In this document: piece after piece, positions 9,703-18,367 of the stretch | Layout of the letters: every line of letters begins with the position of its first letter | How positions within the stretch are numbered: position 1 is the first letter of the stretch | Assembly (NCBI RefSeq): GCF_030547425.1 | Contig: NZ_JAUORH010000019.1 | Coordinates: forward strand, 1 to 57,478 | Reading direction: 5' to 3' | Length of the DNA: 57,478 bases | DNA from: Tenacibaculum sp. 1_MG-2023 | Lineage (GTDB): Bacteria; Bacteroidota; Bacteroidia; Flavobacteriales; Flavobacteriaceae | Translations under genes and position numbers: made by a program | Notes under the pieces: model-generated | What the model was told of the DNA's origin: nothing | What the model saw: the letters and a program-made list of their open reading frames with translations, nothing else | The model's database searches: none

Positions 9703-9915
9703 TTATTTGTAAATACTAAAAACTTTGTACTCATAGCATTTATCTTTACTATCATCTCCAGGAGGTGGTGGTAAACAATCTTCTTCTCCATCTGTATCAG
9801 GTCCGCCAAATACTTCTGTATTTAATTTTGCAATTGGGTCTCCTGCAAATATTTTAAATTTTTCTTCTGATGTTAATTCATACTTCATTAACGACTCAAT
9901 AGATAAGTACTTCAT
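9703..9915 (-). CDS. Small acidic, proline-rich leader-type peptide
   Basis: A 70-aa ORF. The first 26 residues (KYLSIESLMKYELTSEEKF then KIFAGD) look like the leader of Bacteroidota ribosomal natural-product precursors: a short amphipathic helix with L-x-x-EE and a small-residue pair (AG) at the end. The rest is acidic with a DGEED run, a PPPPG block and two cysteines (CLPP and KCYEY). There is no maturase or transporter next to it. It could instead be an unrelated small protein. It is convergent with the AraC regulator gene and sits about 280 nt from the double-glycine peptide pair. Confidence 0.5.
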   Translation of the reverse strand: MKYLSIESLMKYELTSEEKFKIFAGDPIAKLNTEVFGGPDTDGEEDCLPPPPGDDSKDKCYEYKVFSIYK

Positions 9916-10197
9916 AAGTTTTAATTTTTCAGTTTAGGTAAAGTTAATTTTTTTATCTGTTGTTTTTCTTTTTATCACCCCCACCCTTAAACAAAACAAA
10001 TAAAACACTAACAAACAGCAATTTAACTATAAATTAATAGTGACATTTTTTTAAAATAGTACCTGCTTTTTTCTTAAATAGTCACTTAATACTCTTCTTT
10101 TCCTCTCCTAATCTCCCAATATTTGTAATACATAATTCTTAAATGCCGAACCTGAAAAGCATATAAATAGAGTAAGGAAAATTAAAATTAAGCAACC

Positions 10198-10368
10198 ATG
10201 TTAAAATCAATTTCAAGCTTAGGAAACGTTTTGAATAAATCAGAACAAAGAGAAATCAATGGAGGTCAAATTACTTGTCCTAGAGGAACTTTTTTAAAAT
10301 GTAATTGGATAAGGTGTTGGTGTGAACCTGAATATGTTGAAGAACCTATTGAAGACTTTGATCATTAA
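10198..10368 (+). CDS. Double-glycine-leader Cys4 peptide, copy 1
   Basis: A 56-aa ORF starting at the ATG in agcaaccatg. Residues 1-23 form a bacteriocin/ComC-type leader (MLKSISSLGNVLN followed by ...EINGG), with the Gly-Gly cleavage site at residues 22-23. The predicted mature peptide is 33 aa, starts QITCPRG and has four cysteines (27, 35, 40, 42) in the pattern C-x7-C-x4-C-x-C, with tryptophans beside them and an acidic C-terminus. Such leaders are normally removed by a peptidase-C39 ABC exporter; none lies in this window. The second copy follows after 26 nt. Confidence 0.8.
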   Translation: MLKSISSLGNVLNKSEQREINGGQITCPRGTFLKCNWIRCWCEPEYVEEPIEDFDH

Positions 10369-10394
10369 AAACTAATAACTAAAACTAATTAATT

Positions 10395-10562
10395 ATGTTA
10401 AAGTCAATTTCAAATTTAGGTAATGTTTTAAATAAAACAGAACAAGTAGCTATTAATGGAGGTCAAATTTCATGCCCAAGAGGTCAAGTACTAAGATGTA
10501 ACTGGTTAGGCTGTTGGTGTGAAGCTGAAATAGATGATACGCCAGAAGAATTTAAAAAATAG
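10395..10562 (+). CDS. Double-glycine-leader Cys4 peptide, copy 2
   Basis: A 55-aa paralog of the preceding ORF. The leader (MLKSISNLGNVLN then ...AINGG) is almost unchanged, and the mature part (QISCPRG...CNWLGCWCE) keeps all four cysteines at the same positions. The residues between Cys27 and Cys35 (TFLK vs QVLR) and the acidic tail differ. The conservation of leader and cysteines with divergence elsewhere indicates that both are real, selected genes. A strong terminator follows at once, so the pair forms one short operon. A bacteriocin or signalling role is inferred from the leader type only. Confidence 0.8.
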   Translation: MLKSISNLGNVLNKTEQVAINGGQISCPRGQVLRCNWLGCWCEAEIDDTPEEFKK

Positions 10563-10578
10563 ATATTCCGTATTGTAT

Positions 10579-10620
10579 AACAACCAGTGTATCTTTTAGG
10601 ATATACTGGTTGTTTTTATT
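10579..10620. terminator. Hairpin terminator after the peptide pair
   Basis: A 15-bp stem (aacaaccagtgtatc / gatatactggttgtt, one G-U pair) with a 6-nt loop and a T-rich tail on the plus strand ends the two-peptide operon. It also faces the 3' end of the minus-strand lon gene. Confidence 0.85.
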
Positions 10621-10648
10621 TTTAAAGTTTACGTTAAGCTTAAAACTT

Positions 10649-13105
10649 TTACACTAATTTCTTAGCATTTTTAACTTTTTGCTTAGTAAGTGCAATATCA
10701 ATTACTTCGCTCATGTCAGTTACATAATGGAATGTTAACCCTTTTAAGTAACTTTCTTTTATTTCTTCTATATCTCTTTTATTATCAACACACAAAATAA
10801 TTTCTTTAATATTAGCTCGTTTCGCTGCTAATATTTTTTCTTTAATTCCGCCTACAGGCAACACTTTACCACGTAACGTAATTTCACCAGTCATTGCTAG
10901 CTTATTTTTCACCTTACGTTGCGTAAATACAGATACTAATGATGTTAACATTGTAATACCTGCACTTGGTCCGTCTTTTGGAGTAGCACCTTCTGGTACA
11001 TGAATATGTACATCATATTTATCTAACACTTCAGGGTTAATACCAAACTCTTCAGCATTAGATTTTATATATTTCATGGCAATGGTTGATGATTCTTTCA
11101 TAACCGTACCTAAATTACCTGTAATAGAAAGGTTTCCTTTTCCTTTAGAAATGATAGACTCTATAAATAATATATCTCCTCCAACACTCGTCCAAGCTAA
11201 TCCAGTAACCACACCTGCTACATCGTTATTTTCGTATTTATCACGTTCTAAACGTGCAGGTCCTAAAATAGTTTCTATATCTTCATTTGTCAAAACAACA
11301 TTGTACTCCTCTTCCATTGCAATAGATTTTGCAGCAAAACGAACTACCTTTGCCACTTGTTTTTCTAAACCACGAACCCCAGATTCACGAGTATATCCTT
11401 CTACAATTTTCTCTATTTGCTTTTTACCAACTGTTAAGTGTTCTTTTGATAAACCGTGTTCTTTTAATTGTTTTGGAAACAAGTATTTTTTAGCTATCTC
11501 TACTTTTTCTTCAATAGTATAACCAGTTACATTAATAATTTCCATACGGTCACGTAATGCCCATGGAATCTGACTTATATTATTTGCTGTAGCTATAAAT
11601 AATACTTTAGAAAGATCGTATCCTACTTCTAAATAGTTATCATAAAACGCTGTATTTTGCTCTGGGTCTAACACCTCTAACATTGCTGAAGAAGGATCTC
11701 CTTGATGACTTTGACTTAATTTATCTATTTCATCTAATACAAATACTGGATTTGAAGTTCCTGCTTTTTTGATATTCTGAATTAAACGTCCTGGCATCGC
11801 TCCAATATACGTTTTACGATGTCCGCGAATTTCAGCTTCATCACGTAAACCACCTAAAGACATACGTACATATTTGCGACCTAATGCTTCTGCAACCGAT
11901 TTACCTAACGATGTTTTACCTACTCCTGGAGGACCATACAAGCAAATAATTGGCGACTTCATATCTCCACGTAATTTTAAAACAGCTAAATGTTCTATAA
12001 TACGTTCTTTTACTTTTTCTAAACCGAAATGGTCTCTATCCAGTATTTTTTGAGCTCTTTTTAAGTCAAACTTATCTTTAGAATATTCGCCCCAAGGCAA
12101 CTCTAACATTAACTCTAAATAGTTACGTTGCACACCGTATTCTGCCATTTGAGGATTCATACGCTTTAAACGACTTAACTCTTTATCAAAAGTTTCACCA
12201 ACCTCTTTACTCCATTTTTTTGACTTTGCCTTAGTACGCATTTCATCTAGCTCTTGCTCATGAGAAACACCACCTAGTTCATCTTGAATGGTTTTTAATT
12301 GTTGGTTTAAATAATACTCACGTTGTTGCTGGTCTAAATCAGAACGTGTTTTAGACTGAATATCGTTACGTAACTGTAGTTTTTGAAGCTCTTTATCTAA
12401 ATTCTTTAAAGTTAACAACGCACGTTCTTTTAAGTTGTCTTTCTCTAACAATACTTGTTTTTGCGCTACGCTTAACTCCATATTTGATGAAATAAAATTC
12501 ACCAAAAACGAACTAGATTGAATATTTTTTATAGCAAATGATGCTTCTGAAGGCAACATTGGGTTTTCTTTAATTACCTCTAATGCTAAATCTTTAATCG
12601 ATTCGATAATTGCATCAAATTCTTTTTGATCGTCAACTTCTCGTTCATCAACAGCTTCTTTTACCTTTGCTTTTAAATAAGGCTGTTCTTGCGTAATTTC
12701 TTCTATTTCAAAACGCTTCTTACCTTGAATAATAACCGTTGTGTTACCATCAGGCATTTTTAACACACGTAATATTTGTGCTACGACACCTGTTTGATAA
12801 ATATCATCTAACCCAGGATCTTCAACTTCGCTATTTCTTTGTGCAACTACTCCAACAACTTTATCTCCTTTATTTGCATCTTTAATTAACTGAATAGATT
12901 TATCTCTACCTGCAGTAATTGGTATCACAACTCCAGGAAATAATACTGTATTACGTAACGGAAGAATTGGTAACTCTTCAGGAATACTTTCTCTATTTAT
13001 TAATTCTTCATCTTCTGGTGTTAATAATGGAATTAATTCTGAATCTTCATTAAAAACATCTTGAAGCGACAAATTGTCTAAATGTAATATTTTTGATTTG
13101 CTCAT
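10649..13105 (-). CDS. lon: Endopeptidase La (ATP-dependent Lon protease)
   Basis: Cytoplasmic AAA+ protease that degrades misfolded and regulatory proteins. At 818 aa it has the full LonA architecture: N-terminal substrate-binding domain (from about residue 45, [14 protein letters not shown]), coiled-coil helical region, AAA+ module with Walker [10 protein letters not shown] and Walker [10 protein letters not shown], and a C-terminal serine protease domain. The catalytic dyad is Ser714 in KDGPSAG and Lys757 in [13 protein letters not shown], 43 residues apart as in E. coli Lon. A divergent promoter region separates it from the TPR lipoprotein gene. Complete and ordinary. Confidence 0.97.
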   Translation of the reverse strand: MSKSKILHLDNLSLQDVFNEDSELIPLLTPEDEELINRESIPEELPILPLRNTVLFPGVVIPITAGRDKSIQLIKDANKGDKVVGVVAQRNSEVEDPGLDDIYQTGVVAQILRVLKMPDGNTTVIIQGKKRFEIEEITQEQPYLKAKVKEAVDEREVDDQKEFDAIIESIKDLALEVIKENPMLPSEASFAIKNIQSSSFLVNFISSNMELSVAQKQVLLEKDNLKERALLTLKNLDKELQKLQLRNDIQSKTRSDLDQQQREYYLNQQLKTIQDELGGVSHEQELDEMRTKAKSKKWSKEVGETFDKELSRLKRMNPQMAEYGVQRNYLELMLELPWGEYSKDKFDLKRAQKILDRDHFGLEKVKERIIEHLAVLKLRGDMKSPIICLYGPPGVGKTSLGKSVAEALGRKYVRMSLGGLRDEAEIRGHRKTYIGAMPGRLIQNIKKAGTSNPVFVLDEIDKLSQSHQGDPSSAMLEVLDPEQNTAFYDNYLEVGYDLSKVLFIATANNISQIPWALRDRMEIINVTGYTIEEKVEIAKKYLFPKQLKEHGLSKEHLTVGKKQIEKIVEGYTRESGVRGLEKQVAKVVRFAAKSIAMEEEYNVVLTNEDIETILGPARLERDKYENNDVAGVVTGLAWTSVGGDILFIESIISKGKGNLSITGNLGTVMKESSTIAMKYIKSNAEEFGINPEVLDKYDVHIHVPEGATPKDGPSAGITMLTSLVSVFTQRKVKNKLAMTGEITLRGKVLPVGGIKEKILAAKRANIKEIILCVDNKRDIEEIKESYLKGLTFHYVTDMSEVIDIALTKQKVKNAKKLV

Positions 13106-13334
13106 ATCTTACTTATTCTGTCATAGTGGCACTTTAATTTTTTCACTTCAAAGAAAACCACTTTTTTAAAATCATAAACTACTGATAAACAAAAGAATAC
13201 AATCATCTTTATACTTATCTTACTATCTATATTTCAATTCTTATGCCAACAAAAGCTATAAATAACTTAAATTGTAACTTATTTTATTCCGAGTCGTCTT
13301 ACTAATATCGTTTTCAATAAAAACTAACCAAAAA

Positions 13335-14021
13335 ATGAAAATTAAACTTTTATTCCTTTCCTTTATACTAGTATTTGCTAGTTGTACTTCTAAATCAAAC
13401 TCCCCAGAATTTATAAAAAAAGCCGCTGGACGCTATTATTTTAATGCTGATGAAATTATAGAAGTTACTTTTAATGAAAATAACAAATTACTCATAAAAT
13501 GGCGTAATCAAAATTTAGAGCCTTTAAAAGTTAATGATTCTTCTTTTTATGTTCGAGAATTGAATGAAAAACTAATTTTTAATACTTCTCATAATAAAAT
13601 TGAATTGGCTGAAAAACGTGAACATGAAGGTAAAAAATATGTATTTAAAAAATTAAAAAAAGGAGAAAAAACACCAAGCGAACATTTGGCTGATGGTAAT
13701 TTTGAAGCAGCTCTAAAAGGTTATAAAGCCATTAAAGTAAAAGACAGTTTAAACCCTGTAATCAGAGAACGAAATATGAATAGATTAGGATATCAATATC
13801 TTAGAAAAGACGAGTTTGAAAATGCCCTTAATGTTTTTAAAATTAATATTGAATTGTATCCTAACAGCTCAAATACTTATGATAGTACCGCTGATGCTTA
13901 TACCAGAATGAAAGATACAGTGAACGCTATTGAATACTATAAAAAAGCTTTAGCTATTAACCCTGAAAACAGAAGCTCTAAGAGAAACTTAGAAAAACTG
14001 ACTTTAAAGAAAGAGGAATAA
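13335..14021 (+). CDS. TPR-containing lipoprotein
   Basis: A 228-aa lipoprotein: the signal segment ends in FASCTS with the lipobox cysteine at about residue 17. The middle (about 25-110) is a small beta-rich region. The C-terminal half contains tetratricopeptide-like helices (DGNFEAALKGYKAIKVKDSL, YLRKDEFENALNVFKINIEL and the classic AIEYYKKALAINPEN). It probably acts as a scaffold in the periplasm or at the outer membrane. No partner can be named; it is monocistronic and ends 17 nt before the convergent LysE gene. Confidence 0.75.
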   Translation: MKIKLLFLSFILVFASCTSKSNSPEFIKKAAGRYYFNADEIIEVTFNENNKLLIKWRNQNLEPLKVNDSSFYVRELNEKLIFNTSHNKIELAEKREHEGKKYVFKKLKKGEKTPSEHLADGNFEAALKGYKAIKVKDSLNPVIRERNMNRLGYQYLRKDEFENALNVFKINIELYPNSSNTYDSTADAYTRMKDTVNAIEYYKKALAINPENRSSKRNLEKLTLKKEE

Positions 14022-14038
14022 ATAATCTTGAAAGTTTT

Positions 14039-14653
14039 TTAAAGTAAAATTAACATCGCTATACCTACAAACACTACAATTTGCGCCCATTTTAAATATA
14101 TTCCCACCTTTTTGTGCTGTTTAATGTAATTAGAAATTTTTCCTGCCAAAATAGCAATGGAAGAAAATATTAAAAAAGATGTTAAAATGAATAATCCTCC
14201 TAATACATAAAATTGGAGTACGTTTGACAAGCTGTCAGAAAACAAAAACTGTGGGAAAAACGCCAAAAAGAAAATTGTAACCTTGGGGTTTAGCACATTC
14301 ATCCAAAAACCTGTTTTGAATAATTGTAATGTTGATTTTTTCTGAACATTATCCGTAGAAAAAGCAATTTTTGCATCGCTTTTATATACTTGAAAAGCTA
14401 AATACAGTAAATATCCTGCTCCAAATAGCTTGATGATGAAAAATAAATTCGGGTTTTGTTTGATGATTTCCGATACTCCAAAAGCCACCAAAGTTGTATG
14501 GATGATACATCCAGTCATTAAGCCAACAACCGTAGCTAACCCATATTTTTTACCATTGACGATACTTTGGGTTAACACAAAAATATTATCAGGTCCTGGT
14601 GAAAATGCTAAGGTAGCCGTAGCTAATACAAAAGATATAAGGGTTTCTAGCAT
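14039..14653 (-). CDS. LysE/RhtB family amino-acid exporter
   Basis: A 204-aa inner-membrane protein of the LysE translocator family with about six hydrophobic helices. The N-terminal FSPGPDNIFVLTQSI motif is diagnostic, as is the conserved GLMTGC.IHT segment in the second helix region. Family members export amino acids such as lysine, homoserine or leucine; the substrate cannot be told from sequence. It starts 3 nt after the end of pyrD and is therefore probably co-transcribed with it. Confidence 0.88.
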   Translation of the reverse strand: MLETLISFVLATATLAFSPGPDNIFVLTQSIVNGKKYGLATVVGLMTGCIIHTTLVAFGVSEIIKQNPNLFFIIKLFGAGYLLYLAFQVYKSDAKIAFSTDNVQKKSTLQLFKTGFWMNVLNPKVTIFFLAFFPQFLFSDSLSNVLQFYVLGGLFILTSFLIFSSIAILAGKISNYIKQHKKVGIYLKWAQIVVFVGIAMLILL

Positions 14654-14656
14654 AAA

Positions 14657-15706
14657 TTAACTTTCAGCTAAAATAGCCTTATTGATTCTTTTTACCAAAC
14701 TAGGTCCTTCGTAAATAAAACCTGTATAAATCTGTACTAAATCTGCACCTGCATTTAGCTTTTCTAAGGCATCTTTTTCAGAATGGATACCTCCTACCCC
14801 AATAATTGGAAATCCTTTGTTAGAGTTATCTGCTAAATATTGAATCACTCTCGTACTTCTATCTTTAACTGGTTGTCCACTTACACCTCCATTACCTATT
14901 TCTTGTAAACGTTCTTTAGAAGCTTTTAAATTATCTCTATTTACTGAGGTATTTGATGCTATTACTCCATCAATTTTAGTTTCAGCAATCAATTCAATAA
15001 TTTCATCTAATTGTTGGTTGTTTAAGTCTGGAGCAATTTTTAATAGAATTGGTTTGCTTCGACTACTCTCAACAACCGATAATTCTTTACCAATCTTTTG
15101 CACCTCAGTGATTAATTCCTTTAAATAATCAGCATCTTCTAACTTTGCGTGACTCGATACATTTGGGCAGCTTACATTCAACACAAAATAATCTACATAC
15201 GGGTGTAATCCTTTAAAACACGCTACATAGTCTTCTGTATAATTTTCGGGAGCTGTATTCGTATTCTTACCAATATTTCCTCCTATAATAATTTTTCCTT
15301 TGTTCTTTTTTAATTGTTCAATCGCTGCTGCTAACCCTTCATTATTAAATCCCATTCGGTTGATAATTCCTTTATCATCTTTTAAACGAAATAATCTTTT
15401 TTTCGGGTTTCCAATCTGACCTTTAGGCGTTACGGTACCAATTTCAACAAAACCAAATCCAAAATTAGCCAACTCATTATACAGTACTGCATTTTTATCA
15501 AATCCTGCTGCTAACCCTACAGGGTTTTTAAACGTTAATCCAAATAAATTACGTTCTAACTTTTTATCGTTTACTTGATACATTCCTCTAAAAATAGAAG
15601 ACATTCCCGGTATTTTAGATAGAAACTTTACGAGTGAAAATGTAAAGTGGTGAATCTTTTCAGGATCAAAAAGGAAAAAAATTGGGCGAATCAGTAATTT
15701 ATACAT
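14657..15706 (-). CDS. pyrD: Dihydroorotate dehydrogenase (quinone-type, class 2-like)
   Basis: Oxidises dihydroorotate to orotate in pyrimidine synthesis, using FMN and passing electrons to the quinone pool at the membrane. The 349-aa length and the N-terminal amphipathic extension ([20 protein letters not shown]) mark the membrane-associated class 2 form. FMN/substrate motifs include [16 protein letters not shown] and GVGGI. The unusual point is Cys180 in NVSCPNVSS, where typical class 2 enzymes have a catalytic serine (SSPN) and class 1 enzymes have cysteine (SCPN). Upstream pheT has its own terminator; the LysE gene follows after 3 nt. Confidence 0.93.
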   Translation of the reverse strand: MYKLLIRPIFFLFDPEKIHHFTFSLVKFLSKIPGMSSIFRGMYQVNDKKLERNLFGLTFKNPVGLAAGFDKNAVLYNELANFGFGFVEIGTVTPKGQIGNPKKRLFRLKDDKGIINRMGFNNEGLAAAIEQLKKNKGKIIIGGNIGKNTNTAPENYTEDYVACFKGLHPYVDYFVLNVSCPNVSSHAKLEDADYLKELITEVQKIGKELSVVESSRSKPILLKIAPDLNNQQLDEIIELIAETKIDGVIASNTSVNRDNLKASKERLQEIGNGGVSGQPVKDRSTRVIQYLADNSNKGFPIIGVGGIHSEKDALEKLNAGADLVQIYTGFIYEGPSLVKRINKAILAES

Positions 15707-15735
15707 TAGTTTATTTTAAATGTTCTTTGTTAAAT

Positions 15736-15762
15736 ATAAAAAAAGCTCCAAAAATGGAGCTT
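15736..15762 (-). terminator. pheT terminator
   Basis: An 8-bp stem (aagctcca / tggagctt) is followed on the minus strand by a run of seven T, just after the pheT stop codon. It separates pheT from pyrD. Confidence 0.85.
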
Positions 15763-15767
15763 CTGAA

Positions 15768-18194
15768 TTATCGTAACACAGCGTCTAAATTCTTTTCGAA
15801 TGTTTGCTGTAATTTCTGCATTATCTTATCTATTTGTTTATCTGCCAACGTTTTGTTTTCGTCTTGTAATACAAAACTTACTGCGTATGACTTTTTACCT
15901 TCTGGTAACTTGTCTCCTTCATACACATCAAACAAATCAACTTCTTTTAAAAGCTTTCTTTCTGATTGAAATGCTAAGTTATAAATTTCTTTGAACTCAA
16001 CTTTATTATCAAGCAACAACGCTAAATCACGCTTCACAGCTGGGAATTTAGGTAAATCAGTTGCTTTTATGTTTCTGTTACCTACTAAACTTAAAATATT
16101 TTGCCAGTTAAAATCAGCAAATAATACTTCTTGTTTAATTGAAAATTCTTTTAAAATTGTTCTTTTAACAACTCCTAACTCTACTAATTTAGTTTTCCCT
16201 AAGCTTAACGTAATTCCTTCAGAAAACACATCTGATTTTGTTGGGGTGGTTTTTAACTTCTCAATTCCTAAACGACTTAATAAAGCTGTTACAACTCCTT
16301 TAACATAAAAGAAGTCTGATACTTGCGTAGCTACCTTCCAGCTATCTTGTGTTTTATTACCAGTAACAAATAACGTTAAATGCTTGTCTTCTTGGTATCC
16401 ACTTTCGTATTTGTGATACGTTTTACCAAACTCGTAAAACTTTAATGAATTGTTCTTTCTGTTAATATTGTACGCTACAGATTCTAAACCACTAAATAGC
16501 AACGATTGACGCATTACTTTTAAGTCGTTACTTAACGGATTCAACATTTCAACGTTAAAATCAGCGTTTAAGTTCTCTGACAACTCAATATAATCAGCTT
16601 TCGTTAACGAATTCGCCATAGTTTCGTTAAAACCTAACGATGTTAACTGGTCTGCTACTATGTTTTCAATTTTTACGTCTTTATCACTATCAAAAGAAAT
16701 TGACGTATTCAGTTTATGAGAAAACTCTATATTGTTATATCCGTAAACACGTAAGATTTCTTCAATAATATCAGCCTCACGTTGTACATCTACTCTATAA
16801 GAAGGTACCACTAACCCTAAACCAGCTTCAGTAACACTATTTATTTTAATATCTAGTGAAGCTAAAATCTTTTTAATGGTTTCTTTCGGAATTTCCTGAC
16901 CTATTAATTTGTATGCATTATCAAATGATAAGAATACCTCAAAATCTTCCACCTTTACTGGGTAAAAATCTAAAATATCAGAAGACATTTTTCCTCCTGC
17001 ATATTCTTCAATTAATAAAGCAGCACGCTTTAAAGCATATTTTGTCGTGTTAATATCAATTCCTCTTTCAAAACGGAAAGACGCATCGGTATTTAATCCG
17101 TGGCGTTTTGCTGTTTTTCTTACTGACACTGGATTAAAGTAAGCACTTTCTAAGAAAATAGAAGTAGTATGCTCTGTAACTCCTGATTGTGCTCCTCCAA
17201 ACACCCCTCCAATACATAATGGATTATCATCTGCATCACAAATCATAATATCTTCAGAAGATAACTCTCTTTCTACATCATCTAGAGTAGTAAATTTTGT
17301 TCCTTCCTCTAAAGTTTTCACTACTACTTTGCCTCCTCTAATTTTAGAAGCATCAAAAGCGTGTAGTGGTTGTCCTAACTCATGCAATACATAGTTAGTA
17401 ATATCTACAATATTATTTTTTGGAGTTAATCCAATTGCTTTTAATCTGTTTTGAATCCATTCTGGTGATTCTTTTACTTCAACATCAGTAATGGTTATAC
17501 CACAATAACGAGGTGCTAAATCCTTATCCTCTATTTCTATATCAATTTTATGAGTACGTTCATCTACATGAAAATCTGATACAGATGGAGAAATCAATTC
17601 TATATTAGTTCCTTGTTGAATCAATCCAGCTCTTAAATCGCGTGCAACACCGTAATGACTCATTGCATCTGCACGGTTTGGAGTTAAACCAATTTCAAAA
17701 ACATAATCTGTCTCAATATTAAAAACTTCCGAACAAGGAGTACCTGGAACCAAACTCTCGTCTAACACCATAATACCATCATGACTTTGTCCTAAATCTA
17801 ATTCGTCTTCAGCACAAATCATTCCATGACTTACTTCTCCTCGTATCTTTCCTTTTTTAATTTTAAACCCTTCTCCTTTTTCATCATACAATATAGTCCC
17901 AACTGTAGCTACAGGAACTTTCTGACCTGCCGCAACATTTGGTGCACCGCATACAATTTGTACAGGGTTACCATCTCCTAAATCAACAGTAGTAACTTTT
18001 AGTTTGTCTGCATTAGCATGCTTTTCACAAGTTTTCACCTCTCCTACGACAACTCCTTTTAGGCTTCCTTTAATACTCTCTACAGTTTCTATTCCTTCAA
18101 CTTCAAGACCCAAATCAGTTAATAACTCACCTGTTTTCTCAGCTTCCCAATCTGTTTGTAAAAATTGTTGTAACCAATTGTATGATATCTTCAT
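15768..18194 (-). CDS. pheT: Phenylalanine--tRNA ligase beta subunit
   Basis: Beta chain of the alpha2-beta2 phenylalanyl-tRNA synthetase, about 808 aa, the bacterial length. Domains in order: start MKISYNWLQQF, EMAP/tRNA-binding OB fold (about 40-150, VVVGEVKTCEKHANADKLKV), B3/4 editing region, B5 domain, catalytic-like core and C-terminal anticodon-binding FDX-ACB domain (about 715-808, from KFPAVKRDLALLLD). An in-frame ATG two codons upstream (18200) is possible, but the family consensus MKISYNWL favours 18194. The alpha subunit is not in the window. A strong terminator follows. Confidence 0.96.
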   Translation of the reverse strand: MKISYNWLQQFLQTDWEAEKTGELLTDLGLEVEGIETVESIKGSLKGVVVGEVKTCEKHANADKLKVTTVDLGDGNPVQIVCGAPNVAAGQKVPVATVGTILYDEKGEGFKIKKGKIRGEVSHGMICAEDELDLGQSHDGIMVLDESLVPGTPCSEVFNIETDYVFEIGLTPNRADAMSHYGVARDLRAGLIQQGTNIELISPSVSDFHVDERTHKIDIEIEDKDLAPRYCGITITDVEVKESPEWIQNRLKAIGLTPKNNIVDITNYVLHELGQPLHAFDASKIRGGKVVVKTLEEGTKFTTLDDVERELSSEDIMICDADDNPLCIGGVFGGAQSGVTEHTTSIFLESAYFNPVSVRKTAKRHGLNTDASFRFERGIDINTTKYALKRAALLIEEYAGGKMSSDILDFYPVKVEDFEVFLSFDNAYKLIGQEIPKETIKKILASLDIKINSVTEAGLGLVVPSYRVDVQREADIIEEILRVYGYNNIEFSHKLNTSISFDSDKDVKIENIVADQLTSLGFNETMANSLTKADYIELSENLNADFNVEMLNPLSNDLKVMRQSLLFSGLESVAYNINRKNNSLKFYEFGKTYHKYESGYQEDKHLTLFVTGNKTQDSWKVATQVSDFFYVKGVVTALLSRLGIEKLKTTPTKSDVFSEGITLSLGKTKLVELGVVKRTILKEFSIKQEVLFADFNWQNILSLVGNRNIKATDLPKFPAVKRDLALLLDNKVEFKEIYNLAFQSERKLLKEVDLFDVYEGDKLPEGKKSYAVSFVLQDENKTLADKQIDKIMQKLQQTFEKNLDAVLR

Positions 18195-18367
18195 AATCAA
18201 TCTCTAATTTTAGCGTGCAAATTTACGCAAAATAAAGGAAAAACTATAAACTAGTTATCTACAAAAGATATACTATTGATTATTAACCTTTTGATAACAT
18301 CAAAAAATTATATTTTTTATTGATTTGCAGGATATTAACAAAAATTTAACTTTTTCAATAAAACATT

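Noticed and set aside
11076..11522. 148-aa plus-strand ORF opposite lon
   Set aside because: Antisense shadow of the conserved Lon AAA+/protease region, with no known domain.
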